Of a stretch of DNA of 64,000 bases, positions 40,619 to 50,490 are shown piece after piece (within the stretch, counting starts at the first letter, position 1; every line of letters starts with the position of its first letter). Origin of the DNA: a bacterium (lineage in GTDB: Bacteria; Campylobacterota; Campylobacteria; Campylobacterales; Sulfurimonadaceae); NCBI GenBank assembly GCA_018824305.1, contig JAHJGM010000009.1, positions 124,001-188,000 of the forward strand, in the 5' to 3' direction. The notes under the pieces were generated by a model. It made no database searches. It was not told the origin of the DNA and saw only the letters and a list, made by a program, of their open reading frames with translations. Both the position numbers and the translations under genes were made by a program.

Positions 40619-42241
40619 TTGACAACACAAGATTTTGAGAGAGAAACAAAAAAGTTAATAGATAGTTTAAAAGGGATTTGTTCTAGTTACGGTTTAGGTA
40701 ATGACGGAAATGAATTTAAAATTATTACACAAGTGTTTTTATATAAATTTTTAAATGACAAGTTTGCTTATGAAGCTAAGCAAAACAATGAAACGCTTGC
40801 AAAAGCAGAGAAATGGGAAGTAGCATATAGCGCTATGTCTGCTGATGACAAAGAATTCTTACTTATGGCATTAAGTGCAGATACGGCTAGACTGAGACCG
40901 CAACATCTTATTTCTCATCTTTTTGAAATCCAAAACAGCCCAGATTTTGCCAAAACATTTGATGAGACTTTACGAACAATTGCAAATGAAAACAACGATA
41001 TATTTGCAGTAAAAACAGAGACTGGAGCAAAGATAACTCTTTTTGATAATGTGAGTGAGTTTATCTCTGACAGCTCAAAAAGAGATGCTTTTTGTAAAGC
41101 AGTTATCAACAAACTTGTACATTTTAGTTTTGAAAAAATCTTTAAAGAAAAGTACGATTTTTATGCGACTATTTTTGAGTATCTCATAAAAGACTACAAC
41201 AACGACAGCGGCGGAAAATATGCGGAGTATTACACTCCACATGCCGTAGCAAAAATCATGGCGGCTATCTTGGTGCAGGGTGATGTCAAAAATGTGACAT
41301 GTTACGACCCCTCAGCAGGTTCTGGAACGCTTCTTATGAATATTGCCCATGCTATAGGAGAAAAGAACTGTACTATCTACTCACAAGATATTTCTCAAAA
41401 ATCATCAAGCCTCTTAAGGCTCAATCTGGTTTTAAACAATCTTGTACACTCGATTCAAAATATCATTCAAGGTAATACAATCCTGCACCCTTATCACAGA
41501 GAGGGTGAGGCTCTGAAAAAGTTTGACTACATCGTTTCAAATCCACCGTTTAAAATGGACTTTAGCGATTTTAGAGATGACCTCGATAGCAAAGAGAATC
41601 ATGAGAGATTTTTTGCGGGAATCCCAAAAGTTCCAGCAAAGAAACTAGAGAGTATGGCGATTTACTCGCTCTTTTTACAGCACATTATCTTCTCTCTCAA
41701 GCAGGGTGGAAAAGCTGCCGTGGTTGTGCCGACTGGCTTCATCACTGCTCAAAGCGGGATAGATAGAAAGATAAGAGAAAAACTCATAGATGAGAAGATG
41801 CTCGCGGGTGTCGTCTCCATGCCGAGCAACATCTTTGCAACCACTGGAACAAATGTCTCCATCGTCTTCATAGACCGCTCAAACAAAGAGGGCGTTGTAC
41901 TCATAGACGCTTCCAACTTGGGCAAAAAAGTAAAAGAGGGTAAAAACCAAAAAACTGTTTTAAGTCCTAAAGAAGAAGATGAGATTATCAACACTTTTAA
42001 CAACAAAAGAGTCAAAGAAGATTTGTCGGTCGTGGTAAGTTACGAGGAGATAAAAGCTAAAAACTACTCTTTCTCAGCAGGACAGTATTTTGATGTGAAG
42101 ATAGAATATGTGGACATTACAAAAGATGAGTTTGAAGCGAAGATGAAAGAGTTTAGTGAGAACTTGGAGAGTATGTTTTCTGAGGGGAAAGTTTTGGAAG
42201 ATGAGATTTTGAAATCTTTGAATGAGCTGATTTATGAATAA
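40619..42241 (+). CDS. hsdM: Type I restriction-modification system DNA methyltransferase subunit (TTG start)
   Basis: GGKYAEYYTPHAVAKIMA; DPSAGSGTLLMNIA; catalytic NPPF (YIVSNPPFKMDF). Confidence 0.96.
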   Translation: MTTQDFERETKKLIDSLKGICSSYGLGNDGNEFKIITQVFLYKFLNDKFAYEAKQNNETLAKAEKWEVAYSAMSADDKEFLLMALSADTARLRPQHLISHLFEIQNSPDFAKTFDETLRTIANENNDIFAVKTETGAKITLFDNVSEFISDSSKRDAFCKAVINKLVHFSFEKIFKEKYDFYATIFEYLIKDYNNDSGGKYAEYYTPHAVAKIMAAILVQGDVKNVTCYDPSAGSGTLLMNIAHAIGEKNCTIYSQDISQKSSSLLRLNLVLNNLVHSIQNIIQGNTILHPYHREGEALKKFDYIVSNPPFKMDFSDFRDDLDSKENHERFFAGIPKVPAKKLESMAIYSLFLQHIIFSLKQGGKAAVVVPTGFITAQSGIDRKIREKLIDEKMLAGVVSMPSNIFATTGTNVSIVFIDRSNKEGVVLIDASNLGKKVKEGKNQKTVLSPKEEDEIINTFNNKRVKEDLSVVVSYEEIKAKNYSFSAGQYFDVKIEYVDITKDEFEAKMKEFSENLESMFSEGKVLEDEILKSLNELIYE

Positions 42242-43478
42242 ACTAAAAAAATATAAATTTAATGAATTATATGATTTTAGTTCGGGTATCTCTTCAAAAC
42301 CAGAACAGGCAGGTCATGGTTCACCATTTGTCTCTTTTTCTGTAGTTTATAATAATTATTTTATACCTGAAAAATTAGATGAATTAATGGATACATCCGA
42401 AAGAGAGCAAAAAACGTATTCTATTTTAAAGGGAGATATACTCTTAACAAGAACAAGTGAGACAATTGATGAACTTGCAATGAGTTGTGTAGCATTAAAA
42501 GACTATCCAAAAGCTACATATAGTGGTTTTGTGAAAAGACTGAGACCATTACAGGATAATATTACTTATAATAAATATCTTGCATTTTATTTAAGAAGTA
42601 AATTATTTAGAAAAACTATGACTAATAATGCAGTCATAACTTTAAGAGCAAGTTTAAATGAACAAATATTTTCATATTTAGATTTACTTTTGCCAAAGTA
42701 TGATAACCAAGTAAAAATTGGAGATATGTTTCATTTAATGAATGAAAAAATAGAACTCAACAACCGCATAAACAAAGAGCTTGAAGCTATGTCAAAAACT
42801 CTTTATGATTACTGGTTTGTACAGTTTGATTTTCCTAATGCCAACGGCAAACCCTACAAATCATCAGGCGGGAAAATGGTTTATAATGAGGAGCTAAAAA
42901 GAGAGATTCCAGAGGGTTGGGAGGTGAACTCATTATGGAATATTGCAAATTATTTTAATGGGTTACCTATGCAAAAACATCGCCCAACTGATGAAAATTA
43001 TTTAAGAGTAATTAAAATTAAAGAGATGAATGAGGGGTATAGTGATAACACTGAATTTGCAAAAGCAGATATTCCAAAAGAAGCTATTATAGAAAATGGT
43101 GATATTCTTTTTTCTTGGTCTGCAACTTTAGATGTTAAAATGTGGTCTAATGGGAAAGGTGCTTTGAATCAACATATTTTTAAAGTCACATCAGATAAGT
43201 TTCCAAAAGTATTTTATTTTTTTGAATTATTGAATTATCTACAACATTTTAAAATGATGGCAAATTTACGAAAAACAACAATGGGACATATTACTCAAGA
43301 ACATTTGAAACAAAGTAAAATTGTAATACCTCCGATAACATTAATAGAAAAAATTGAAAAAATAATAAATCCAATATTAGAAAAACAAAATTTACTTGAA
43401 CAACAATCCCAAAACCTAACCCAGCTAAGAGATTTCCTCCTCCCGATGCTGATGAATGGACAAGTGAGTATAAAATGA
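42234..43478 (+). CDS. hsdS: Type I restriction-modification specificity subunit, two target-recognition domains
   Basis: Central conserved region MNEKIELNNRINKELEAMSKTLYDYWFVQFDFPN...IPEGWEV and C-terminal coiled coil ...LRDFLLPMLMNGQVSIK. Confidence 0.94.
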   Translation: MNKLKKYKFNELYDFSSGISSKPEQAGHGSPFVSFSVVYNNYFIPEKLDELMDTSEREQKTYSILKGDILLTRTSETIDELAMSCVALKDYPKATYSGFVKRLRPLQDNITYNKYLAFYLRSKLFRKTMTNNAVITLRASLNEQIFSYLDLLLPKYDNQVKIGDMFHLMNEKIELNNRINKELEAMSKTLYDYWFVQFDFPNANGKPYKSSGGKMVYNEELKREIPEGWEVNSLWNIANYFNGLPMQKHRPTDENYLRVIKIKEMNEGYSDNTEFAKADIPKEAIIENGDILFSWSATLDVKMWSNGKGALNQHIFKVTSDKFPKVFYFFELLNYLQHFKMMANLRKTTMGHITQEHLKQSKIVIPPITLIEKIEKIINPILEKQNLLEQQSQNLTQLRDFLLPMLMNGQVSIK

Positions 43479-43960
43479 AAAAAAAGATAGACAAGTTCAC
43501 GCTTTACATCGGATACTTCGCAGCGTTTGTGCTCTCCCTGCTTGTACTTTTGATCGTTTATGACGCGTTGGCGAGATATGTCTTTTCTGAAGGCTCAACG
43601 GCGCTGCAGGAGCTTGAGTGGCATCTATTCGATCTTATCATGCTCTTTTCCATCGCCTATACGCTCAAAAAAAGTGCGCATGTAAGAGTCGATATCTTTT
43701 ATAACAACTACTCTCACAAAACTAAAAGTATCATCAATCTTATCGCGGCACTGTTGTTTGTCATCCCTTTTTCGCTTCTCATCGTCTATGAGGGGCTTCA
43801 TTTTGTGGAGCTTAGTTTCGTTCAGATGGAGGGTTCATCCGATCCGGGAGGACTGCCGTACCGTTTTATCGTCAAGTCTTTGATGCCTCTTGGGTTTATC
43901 TTTTTGATCATGCAGGCAATCAAAGAGGTGCTTACATGTAAAGAGGAGCTTACACGATGA
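43475..43960 (+). CDS. TRAP transporter small permease
   Basis: DctQ-like 4-TM protein: YDALARYVFSEGSTALQELEWHLFDLIMLF. Confidence 0.9.
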   Translation: MKKKIDKFTLYIGYFAAFVLSLLVLLIVYDALARYVFSEGSTALQELEWHLFDLIMLFSIAYTLKKSAHVRVDIFYNNYSHKTKSIINLIAALLFVIPFSLLIVYEGLHFVELSFVQMEGSSDPGGLPYRFIVKSLMPLGFIFLIMQAIKEVLTCKEELTR

Positions 43961-45237
43961 TAGCTCTTTTGATGTTTGCAGTCGTACTTGTGCTTTTACT
44001 TGTCGGCATCCCAGTCGCATTTGCATTTGGTACGGTTGCCATTGTCTTTGCGGCGTTTATCCCTGGACTTGGATTCGAGGTGTTTGACATCCTGCCGTTT
44101 AGAATTTACGGGATCATGAACAATACCACGCTTATGGCTGTTCCTCTTTTCATTGCGATGGGTCTCATACTCGAAAAATCGATGATGGCGGAGAAGCTTT
44201 TAAGCTCTATGAGTATGCTGTTTCGCGGTGTGCGCGGCGGACTTGGCGTGAGTGTCGTGCTTGTGGGTGCTATGCTCGCAGCATCTACGGGGATAGTAAG
44301 CGCATCGGTGGTCATGATGAGCGTTATCGCACTGCCGTTGATGCTAAAAGCCGGATACGACAAAAGTCTCGCTGCTGGAACGGTCGCAGCCAGCGGAACG
44401 CTCGGGCAGATCATTCCGCCTTCCATCATCCTTATCATCCTTGGTGACGTTATGAGCGTGAGTGTAGGAGACCTCTTTAAAGCGGCGATCCTTCCGGGTC
44501 TTGTACTTGTGGGACTTTATATCGTCTATATCCTCTTTATCTCATACATCAAGCCCGAAGTCGCACCCGTCTATGAAGTGGAGGAGAAGGTATCGGCAAA
44601 AGAACTTCTTTTATCTCTGTTCCCGCCGCTTCTTTTAATGGTGAGTGTTCTTGGTTCCATTTTTGCGGGCATTGCATCTCCGACAGAGTCTGCTGCCTTT
44701 GGAGTAGTGGGTGCATTGCTTCTGAGTTTCATCAACCGTTCGCTTGACTGGGCAATGGTAAAATATGCTTCGCTTGAAACCATAAAACTCACGGGTATGA
44801 TATTCATGATACTCTTTGGTGCTACGGCGTTTAGCCTTGTCTTTAACGAGCTTGGCGGGACAGATATGATACTGGAGTTTTTCAGCAACGATATCGGTGA
44901 TGTCTGGGTATTCATTGCCGTTTCTATGTTCGCTATCTTTTTACTCGGTTTCTTTATCGATTTTATCGAGATATCTTTTATCATCGTGCCTATCTTGGTG
45001 CCGATAATGAACGCTTTTGGCATAGACCCTATCTGGTTCGCGGTTTTAATAGCGCTCAATCTTCAGGCATCGTTTTTAACACCGCCCTTTGGTCTTGCAC
45101 TCTTCTTTTTAAAGGGTGCCAGCAAAGAGATAACGACGATGCAGATATATAAAGGCATTATTCCTTTTATACTATTGCAACTTGCCGCTCTTTGTATCGT
45201 TATATTTTTCCCGGACTTAGTATTTGCATTCTTATAA
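43957..45237 (+). CDS. TRAP transporter large permease
   Basis: DctM-like: LLVGIPVAFAFG; ASGTLGQIIPPSIILIILG; 12-TM. Confidence 0.93.
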   Translation: MIALLMFAVVLVLLLVGIPVAFAFGTVAIVFAAFIPGLGFEVFDILPFRIYGIMNNTTLMAVPLFIAMGLILEKSMMAEKLLSSMSMLFRGVRGGLGVSVVLVGAMLAASTGIVSASVVMMSVIALPLMLKAGYDKSLAAGTVAASGTLGQIIPPSIILIILGDVMSVSVGDLFKAAILPGLVLVGLYIVYILFISYIKPEVAPVYEVEEKVSAKELLLSLFPPLLLMVSVLGSIFAGIASPTESAAFGVVGALLLSFINRSLDWAMVKYASLETIKLTGMIFMILFGATAFSLVFNELGGTDMILEFFSNDIGDVWVFIAVSMFAIFLLGFFIDFIEISFIIVPILVPIMNAFGIDPIWFAVLIALNLQASFLTPPFGLALFFLKGASKEITTMQIYKGIIPFILLQLAALCIVIFFPDLVFAFL

Positions 45238-45356
45238 TAGAACTAAAATAAAAAAATATTGTTACCGACAATTAAGTAAAATAAGTTATATTTAGACAAA
45301 GAGATGCTTTATCTTATTTTAGGGCATTAGCATAGATATAAATTGGGAGGGTCGTA

Positions 45357-47414
45357 ATGAGAAGCATAACAGATGTGACGATTAAAACAAAAAATTTGGG
45401 GCTTATCTTTGGTTCTATGTTTTTTATGGCGATTGTAACGATTTATATAGTTTCTACAGAGAGTAGAGCGCTTCTAATGCATAAAAGCTATGAGTCTTTG
45501 TTATCGGCAAGAGACTCAAAGTCTATCCAAATAGAAGAGTTTTTTAAAGAAAGAATGAGAGATATAAACTCTCTTTCAAAGAGCCAAAATATATTAGGAC
45601 TCATTAATGATCTTAATGCATTAGATCAAGAGATTAGTTTTGATAAAAAGGGTAGTTTTCCTGTCAATAATCCTCATGTAAAACAGATCACTGCTCCGTA
45701 TGAGGAGTTTTTTAAAAACTATGTCGATAACTATGGTTATTATGATGTGTTTTTAATCGATCCAGTCGATGGTCATGTTATCTATACCCATGCAAAAGAG
45801 TCAGACTATGGAGCTAATCTCCTTTACGGTGATCTAAAAGATTCAGGGCTTAGTGAACTCTTCAAAAAAGTCATGCAAAATAAAAGAGCCACTTTTGTAG
45901 ATATGAAACCATACGCTCCAAGTGCCGGTATACCTGCGATGTTCATTGGAGCTCCTGTTATAAAAAATGGGAAATTAATAGCGGTTTTAGCATTTCAGAT
46001 ATCTGATGACGCGATCGATAAGATCATGAATTTCCGCAAGGGCTATGAAGATACGCAAGAAGATTTTTTAGTAGGTCCAGATAAGCTTATGAGAAGTGAC
46101 AGCTTCTTAGACCCTAAAGAACATTCGATTAAGGCTTCCTTTGCAAATCCATCGACAGGCAAAGTGGATACAGAGGCAGCAATTGATGGTCTTGCGGGAG
46201 AAACGGGCATCGATATGATGCCAAGTTATCATGGGGATCGTGTATTGGCTGCGCATGCACCGATAAAAGTAGGTCAGGATCTACAATGGGCGATTGTAAG
46301 TGAGATCAGTGAAGCAGAAGTGATGAAGGCTCCAAATGATTTTAGAAATAAGATGGCTATTGCCTCTATCGTTATTTTTATTATCTCATTGACTGTTGCT
46401 ATATTTTTACTTAATATAGCACTTGTACGTCCATTAAAAGAGCTGGAAAACAGAGCAAAAGATTTGGCGGACGGGGAGGGAGATCTGACCCAAAGACTTG
46501 CAATCGTCGGAAACAATGAAATCGCCGATGTCGCTAAATACATCAATGGTTTTATTATAAAAGTACAAAAGACTATTATCCAAGCAAAAGAGACAAGTTA
46601 TGAGAATGCATCTATCTCTGAGGAGCTAGCTCGTACATCACTGGAAATCGGTAAAAAAGCAGAGGATGAGTCTGTAATAGTCGGTGAAGTTTGTACTCAG
46701 GGAAATAATCTTCAAACAATCTTAAACAACGCAATCGAAGATGCCAAAGAGACCGAACATGAACTTGACGATGCAGAACATACATTGGAAAAAACAAACA
46801 AGTTGATCGTGGCTTTAACGGATGATATCAGCGTACGTTCACATGCAGAAGCAGAACTTGCAGCTAAACTGAGTGTTTTAAGCACTGATGCAGGACAGAT
46901 AAAAGCTGTATTAGAGGTCATTGGAGATATTGCAGACCAGACAAATCTACTTGCACTTAATGCTGCTATCGAAGCCGCGCGTGCTGGCGAACATGGTCGC
47001 GGATTTGCCGTGGTTGCCGATGAAGTCCGAAAACTTGCAGAACGTACACAAAAATCTTTGTCTGAGATCAATGCTACGATCAGTCTAATGGTTCAAGCTA
47101 TCATCGATGCAAGCGAGGCGATCTCACTAAATGCTGTCGAGATAGAAAAGCTTTCAGGAAATGCCGTGATTGTGCAAAATGAGATCTCAAGCAGTGCCAA
47201 CGTTATGGATTCAGCTGTCAAAAAAGTTGATGATATGGTAATCGGTTATGCAGAAAACGGAAAGGCGATTCAGTCAATGATCGATAAAGTCCAAGTCGTA
47301 AATGAACTTTCCGCGTCCAATGCAAGAAGTGTAGAAGAGATAGCTTCGGCATCTGAACATCTATCGTCTATGACAGGAAAGCTAAATGGTCTTTTAGCGT
47401 CATATAAAAGTTAA
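45357..47414 (+). CDS. Methyl-accepting chemotaxis protein with periplasmic Cache-type sensor and HAMP
   Basis: TM-flanked sensor region ([23 protein letters not shown]), HAMP, signalling hairpin motif. Confidence 0.92.
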   Translation: MRSITDVTIKTKNLGLIFGSMFFMAIVTIYIVSTESRALLMHKSYESLLSARDSKSIQIEEFFKERMRDINSLSKSQNILGLINDLNALDQEISFDKKGSFPVNNPHVKQITAPYEEFFKNYVDNYGYYDVFLIDPVDGHVIYTHAKESDYGANLLYGDLKDSGLSELFKKVMQNKRATFVDMKPYAPSAGIPAMFIGAPVIKNGKLIAVLAFQISDDAIDKIMNFRKGYEDTQEDFLVGPDKLMRSDSFLDPKEHSIKASFANPSTGKVDTEAAIDGLAGETGIDMMPSYHGDRVLAAHAPIKVGQDLQWAIVSEISEAEVMKAPNDFRNKMAIASIVIFIISLTVAIFLLNIALVRPLKELENRAKDLADGEGDLTQRLAIVGNNEIADVAKYINGFIIKVQKTIIQAKETSYENASISEELARTSLEIGKKAEDESVIVGEVCTQGNNLQTILNNAIEDAKETEHELDDAEHTLEKTNKLIVALTDDISVRSHAEAELAAKLSVLSTDAGQIKAVLEVIGDIADQTNLLALNAAIEAARAGEHGRGFAVVADEVRKLAERTQKSLSEINATISLMVQAIIDASEAISLNAVEIEKLSGNAVIVQNEISSSANVMDSAVKKVDDMVIGYAENGKAIQSMIDKVQVVNELSASNARSVEEIASASEHLSSMTGKLNGLLASYKS

Positions 47415-47432
47415 AGAAAAGGCAGTTGATCT

Positions 47433-47927
47433 ATGAATGATGTACTATATGCACCTTGGAGAAGTGAGTATGTCAGCGGCGAACGCATAGAGGGATGTGT
47501 GTTTTGTCATATAAGCTCCCATGTAAAAGATGACAGTGCCCTACATGTGCTTTATCGTGATGAGTACTGTTTTATGGTTATGAATAAATACCCTTACACT
47601 CCCGGACATTTTATGATCATCCCGCATCTTCATACCGATAAACTCGAAGAGTTGCCGAGTGAGACATGGCTGCATATGAGCGACTTGGCGCAAAAATCGG
47701 TCAGGCTTTTAAAAGAGGGGTTTAATGCCCACGGTGTAAACATCGGGATGAACCTTGGTGAGAGCGGTGGGGCAGGGATAGCAGAACATGTACACATGCA
47801 CATAGTCCCAAGATGGCAGAAAGACACGAACTTTATTACGTCCATAGCCCATACTAGAGTTTATTCTACGGATTTTGAGAAGATCTATAATCGTATAAAA
47901 GAGTTGGTCGCAGAGTATATCAAATAG
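47433..47927 (+). CDS. HIT family protein
   Basis: CVFCHI ... HVHMHIVPRW histidine triad. Confidence 0.93.
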   Translation: MNDVLYAPWRSEYVSGERIEGCVFCHISSHVKDDSALHVLYRDEYCFMVMNKYPYTPGHFMIIPHLHTDKLEELPSETWLHMSDLAQKSVRLLKEGFNAHGVNIGMNLGESGGAGIAEHVHMHIVPRWQKDTNFITSIAHTRVYSTDFEKIYNRIKELVAEYIK

Positions 47928-47943
47928 GGGAAAATCCCTATTT
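47922..47943. terminator. Stem-loop at convergent gene ends
   Basis: AAATAGGG-GAAAAT-CCCTATTT overlapping the 3' ends of both genes. Confidence 0.55.
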
Positions 47944-48151
47944 AGTGGTGTGCATCTTTTGCATGAGCTGCATGAAATGCGTTTAGCTCCATTTTGACGC
48001 CTGCGTATAAAAACAATCCGAATGCAACCGTTACAAAAACGATCTTTGCACTGCTGTCTCCTATCATCGCCCAAACTATACCAAATACAAGCATTACGCT
48101 AAATATAATAAACCAGTTTTTATCAATTTGACTTTGTTTCATCATTTTCAC
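47942..48151 (-). CDS. Small two-TM membrane protein of unknown function
   Basis: 69-aa ORF with two hydrophobic segments and His-rich C-terminus HAAHAKDAHH. Confidence 0.6.
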   Translation of the reverse strand: MKMMKQSQIDKNWFIIFSVMLVFGIVWAMIGDSSAKIVFVTVAFGLFLYAGVKMELNAFHAAHAKDAHH

Positions 48152-48152
48152 C

Positions 48153-48248
48153 TTATTTCTCTTTTTTTCTTGTAAGTATTATACCGACTATGCCCAGTAT
48201 TACCAAAAAAAGTATGATATTTTCGCCGACTGCAGATGCTTCGTCCAT
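48153..48248 (-). CDS. Very small single-TM protein (31 aa), unknown function; not in the supplied ORF track
   Basis: Read by hand: MDEASAVGENIILFLVILGIVGIILTRKKEK; ends directly before the next ORF on the same strand. Confidence 0.45.
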   Translation of the reverse strand: MDEASAVGENIILFLVILGIVGIILTRKKEK

Positions 48249-48291
48249 AGGAACTCCAATTTTTTAAGTATAACTATAGCATTTACTCTCT

Positions 48292-48313
48292 TTGTAATCA
48301 ACTTGTAATCAAA
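48292..48313 (+). promoter_or_regulatory. Candidate Pho-box-like tandem direct repeat (TTGTAATCAAC TTGTAATCAAA, 11-bp period)
   Basis: Located upstream of pstS. Confidence 0.6.
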
Positions 48314-48358
48314 AGAGTTTAACATACCGCTATCAAAATTAAACAAAGGTAACATCAA

Positions 48359-49366
48359 ATGAAAAAACTTGCGTTATTAGCACCATTGGCTGCTTTATTG
48401 GTTACAACTGGTTCAGTATCTGCTGCGGACTTAAAAGGTAGTGGAGCTTCTTTCCCTTACAGCGTTTATCAATCATGGATAGGTGCGTATCATAAAGCAA
48501 CCGGAATCGAGATCGATTATATCTCTAAAGGTAGTTCTGCTGGTATCAAAGATGCAGAAGCTAGAACAGTTGATTTCGCAGGTACAGATGCACCTTTAAA
48601 TCCTCCTAAACTTGCAGAAGACAAACTTTACCAATTCCCAGGTGTAGTTGGTGCGATCACTATGAGTTATAACATGCCAAATACTCCTAAATTAAGCTTA
48701 AGCCGTGCTGCAATTTCAGGAATCGTACTTGGTAAAGTAGCATACTGGGATGACAAAGTTATCACTGATGCAAACAAAGGTGTAAAACTTCCACACGAAA
48801 AGATCACTTTCGTTCACCGTGCTGACGGTTCTGGAACTACATTCAACTTTACTTACTACCTAAGCAAAATTTCAGATGAGTGGAAAACAGCATACGGTGC
48901 TAAAAAAGCTCTTAACTGGCCGGGTGATCACCACGTTGGCGGTAAAGGAAATACTGGTGTAGCTGCACTTATCAAACAAACTCCATACTCTGTTGGTTAT
49001 GTTGATTATGCTGATGCAACAAACAATAGTCTTCAAATGGCTGTAGTTGAGAACAAAGAGGGTAACTTTATTACTCCTACATTAAAAGCTTTCCAAGCCG
49101 CTGCTGCAAAAGCTGATCTTGATCCTAAAAAAGATTTCTATGCTGTAATCGCTGATCCGGCTGGCAAAGACGCTTACCCGATCGTTGCTGCGACATTTAT
49201 CTTGATGCCAAAAGAAGCGGTAGCAATGGACAAAAAAGTTACAGCTTTCTATGACTGGTCATTCAAAAACGGTCAAGCACTTGCAAGTGAATTAGGTTAT
49301 GTTCCACTTCCGGATGCATTGACTGACAAGATCAGAAAGTACTGGTCTGAAAAAGGTGTTAACTAA
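48359..49366 (+). CDS. pstS: Phosphate ABC transporter substrate-binding protein PstS
   Basis: GSGASFPYSVYQSWIGAYHKATGIEIDYISKGSSAGIKD; HRADGSGTTFNFTYYLS. Confidence 0.96.
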   Translation: MKKLALLAPLAALLVTTGSVSAADLKGSGASFPYSVYQSWIGAYHKATGIEIDYISKGSSAGIKDAEARTVDFAGTDAPLNPPKLAEDKLYQFPGVVGAITMSYNMPNTPKLSLSRAAISGIVLGKVAYWDDKVITDANKGVKLPHEKITFVHRADGSGTTFNFTYYLSKISDEWKTAYGAKKALNWPGDHHVGGKGNTGVAALIKQTPYSVGYVDYADATNNSLQMAVVENKEGNFITPTLKAFQAAAAKADLDPKKDFYAVIADPAGKDAYPIVAATFILMPKEAVAMDKKVTAFYDWSFKNGQALASELGYVPLPDALTDKIRKYWSEKGVN

Positions 49367-49383
49367 TACTTCCGCGATAAAAA

Positions 49384-49408
49384 CAACTTGAACTTTTTGT
49401 TCAAGTTG
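49384..49408. other. 10-bp perfect stem-loop in the pstS-pstC gap
   Basis: CAACTTGAAC-TTTTT-GTTCAAGTTG; no U-tract on the plus strand. Confidence 0.6.
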
Positions 49409-49533
49409 CAAAAAAATCCCCATTTAATGAAGCTTATATCTTATCTGGTTTATAATTTCGTTTCAAAATAGTGATAAATTTTTAAAAGTGCATAGAATGC
49501 ATTTTTTAGAATTTATAAAGCATTGGTATATTA

Positions 49534-50490
49534 ATGGAAAAAATCTTCAAAAATCTCTCCTTGATAAGCGCTAGTCTTGTCCTAGTGTTACTTGTGTCTA
49601 TATTTATCAGTCTATTTAACTCTGCAAAGCCTGCAATTGATGAGTTCGGTTTGGGATTTATTACCGAGTCTGCTTGGGAGAAAGATGTTCCCATTGAAAA
49701 CAGCGTCTCGCATTTAGCCGACGATGCCAAAAAAATCAAACAAGAACCCGCAACATTTGAAGATGATATATTGGCTGCATATAATGATGAAGATGATACC
49801 CTAACAAAAACTATCTATGGCGGACTTATTCCCATAGTCGGAACTCTGCTTTCTACTTTGATTGCTATGGTCTTTGCTTTGCCGATCGCTATGGGGATCG
49901 CGGTCTTTTTGGCGGAGATCGCCCCTAAACAGATATCAAATGTCGTCGGTATCGCCATAGAGCTGCTTGCTGCTATCCCTAGTATCATCTTCGGGATGTG
50001 GGGACTTTTTTATTTTGCTCCAATCATCCAAAGCGTAGTAGGCGGTTATCAGGTCTCGCTTTTAACGGCAGGGTTAGTGCTTGGAGTTATGATACTTCCC
50101 TTTATGGCAGCGATCACAAGAGACAGTATGAGGACTACGCCCGATGTCTTAAAAGAGTCCGCGTACGCCCTTGGTGCTACGAAGTTCGAAGTCATAAAAG
50201 ATGTGATTTTCCCATACTCCAAAAAAGGTATTATCGGCTCTGTCATACTTGCACTCGGTCGTGCTTTAGGCGAGACGATGGCGGTGGCATTCTTGATCGG
50301 ATCGGTCTTCTTGATGCCGCATAAACTCAGCGATCCGACTGTATCGATCCCTGTAGCTATGGCGAATAACTTTGGCGAAGCGACAGGTCTTACACTCTCG
50401 TCACTCTTTTATCTTGCGTTTTTACTTTTTATCATAAGTTTCTTGGTCATCTCGATCGCGAAATTTTATTTTCTAAGAAAGGCTGACTAA
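49534..50490 (+). CDS. pstC: Phosphate ABC transporter permease PstC
   Basis: GTLLSTLIAMVFALPIAMGIAVFLAEIAP; LGRALGETMAVAFLIG. Confidence 0.94.
   Translation: MEKIFKNLSLISASLVLVLLVSIFISLFNSAKPAIDEFGLGFITESAWEKDVPIENSVSHLADDAKKIKQEPATFEDDILAAYNDEDDTLTKTIYGGLIPIVGTLLSTLIAMVFALPIAMGIAVFLAEIAPKQISNVVGIAIELLAAIPSIIFGMWGLFYFAPIIQSVVGGYQVSLLTAGLVLGVMILPFMAAITRDSMRTTPDVLKESAYALGATKFEVIKDVIFPYSKKGIIGSVILALGRALGETMAVAFLIGSVFLMPHKLSDPTVSIPVAMANNFGEATGLTLSSLFYLAFLLFIISFLVISIAKFYFLRKAD

Noticed and set aside
44571-45059. 162-aa minus-strand ORF
   Set aside because: Antisense to the DctM-like permease; low-complexity S/I/K/T composition
45278-45320. AAAATAAG ... CTTATTTT inverted repeat upstream of the chemoreceptor
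   Set aside because: Short, A/T-only dyad with a long loop; expected by chance in AT-rich intergenic DNA
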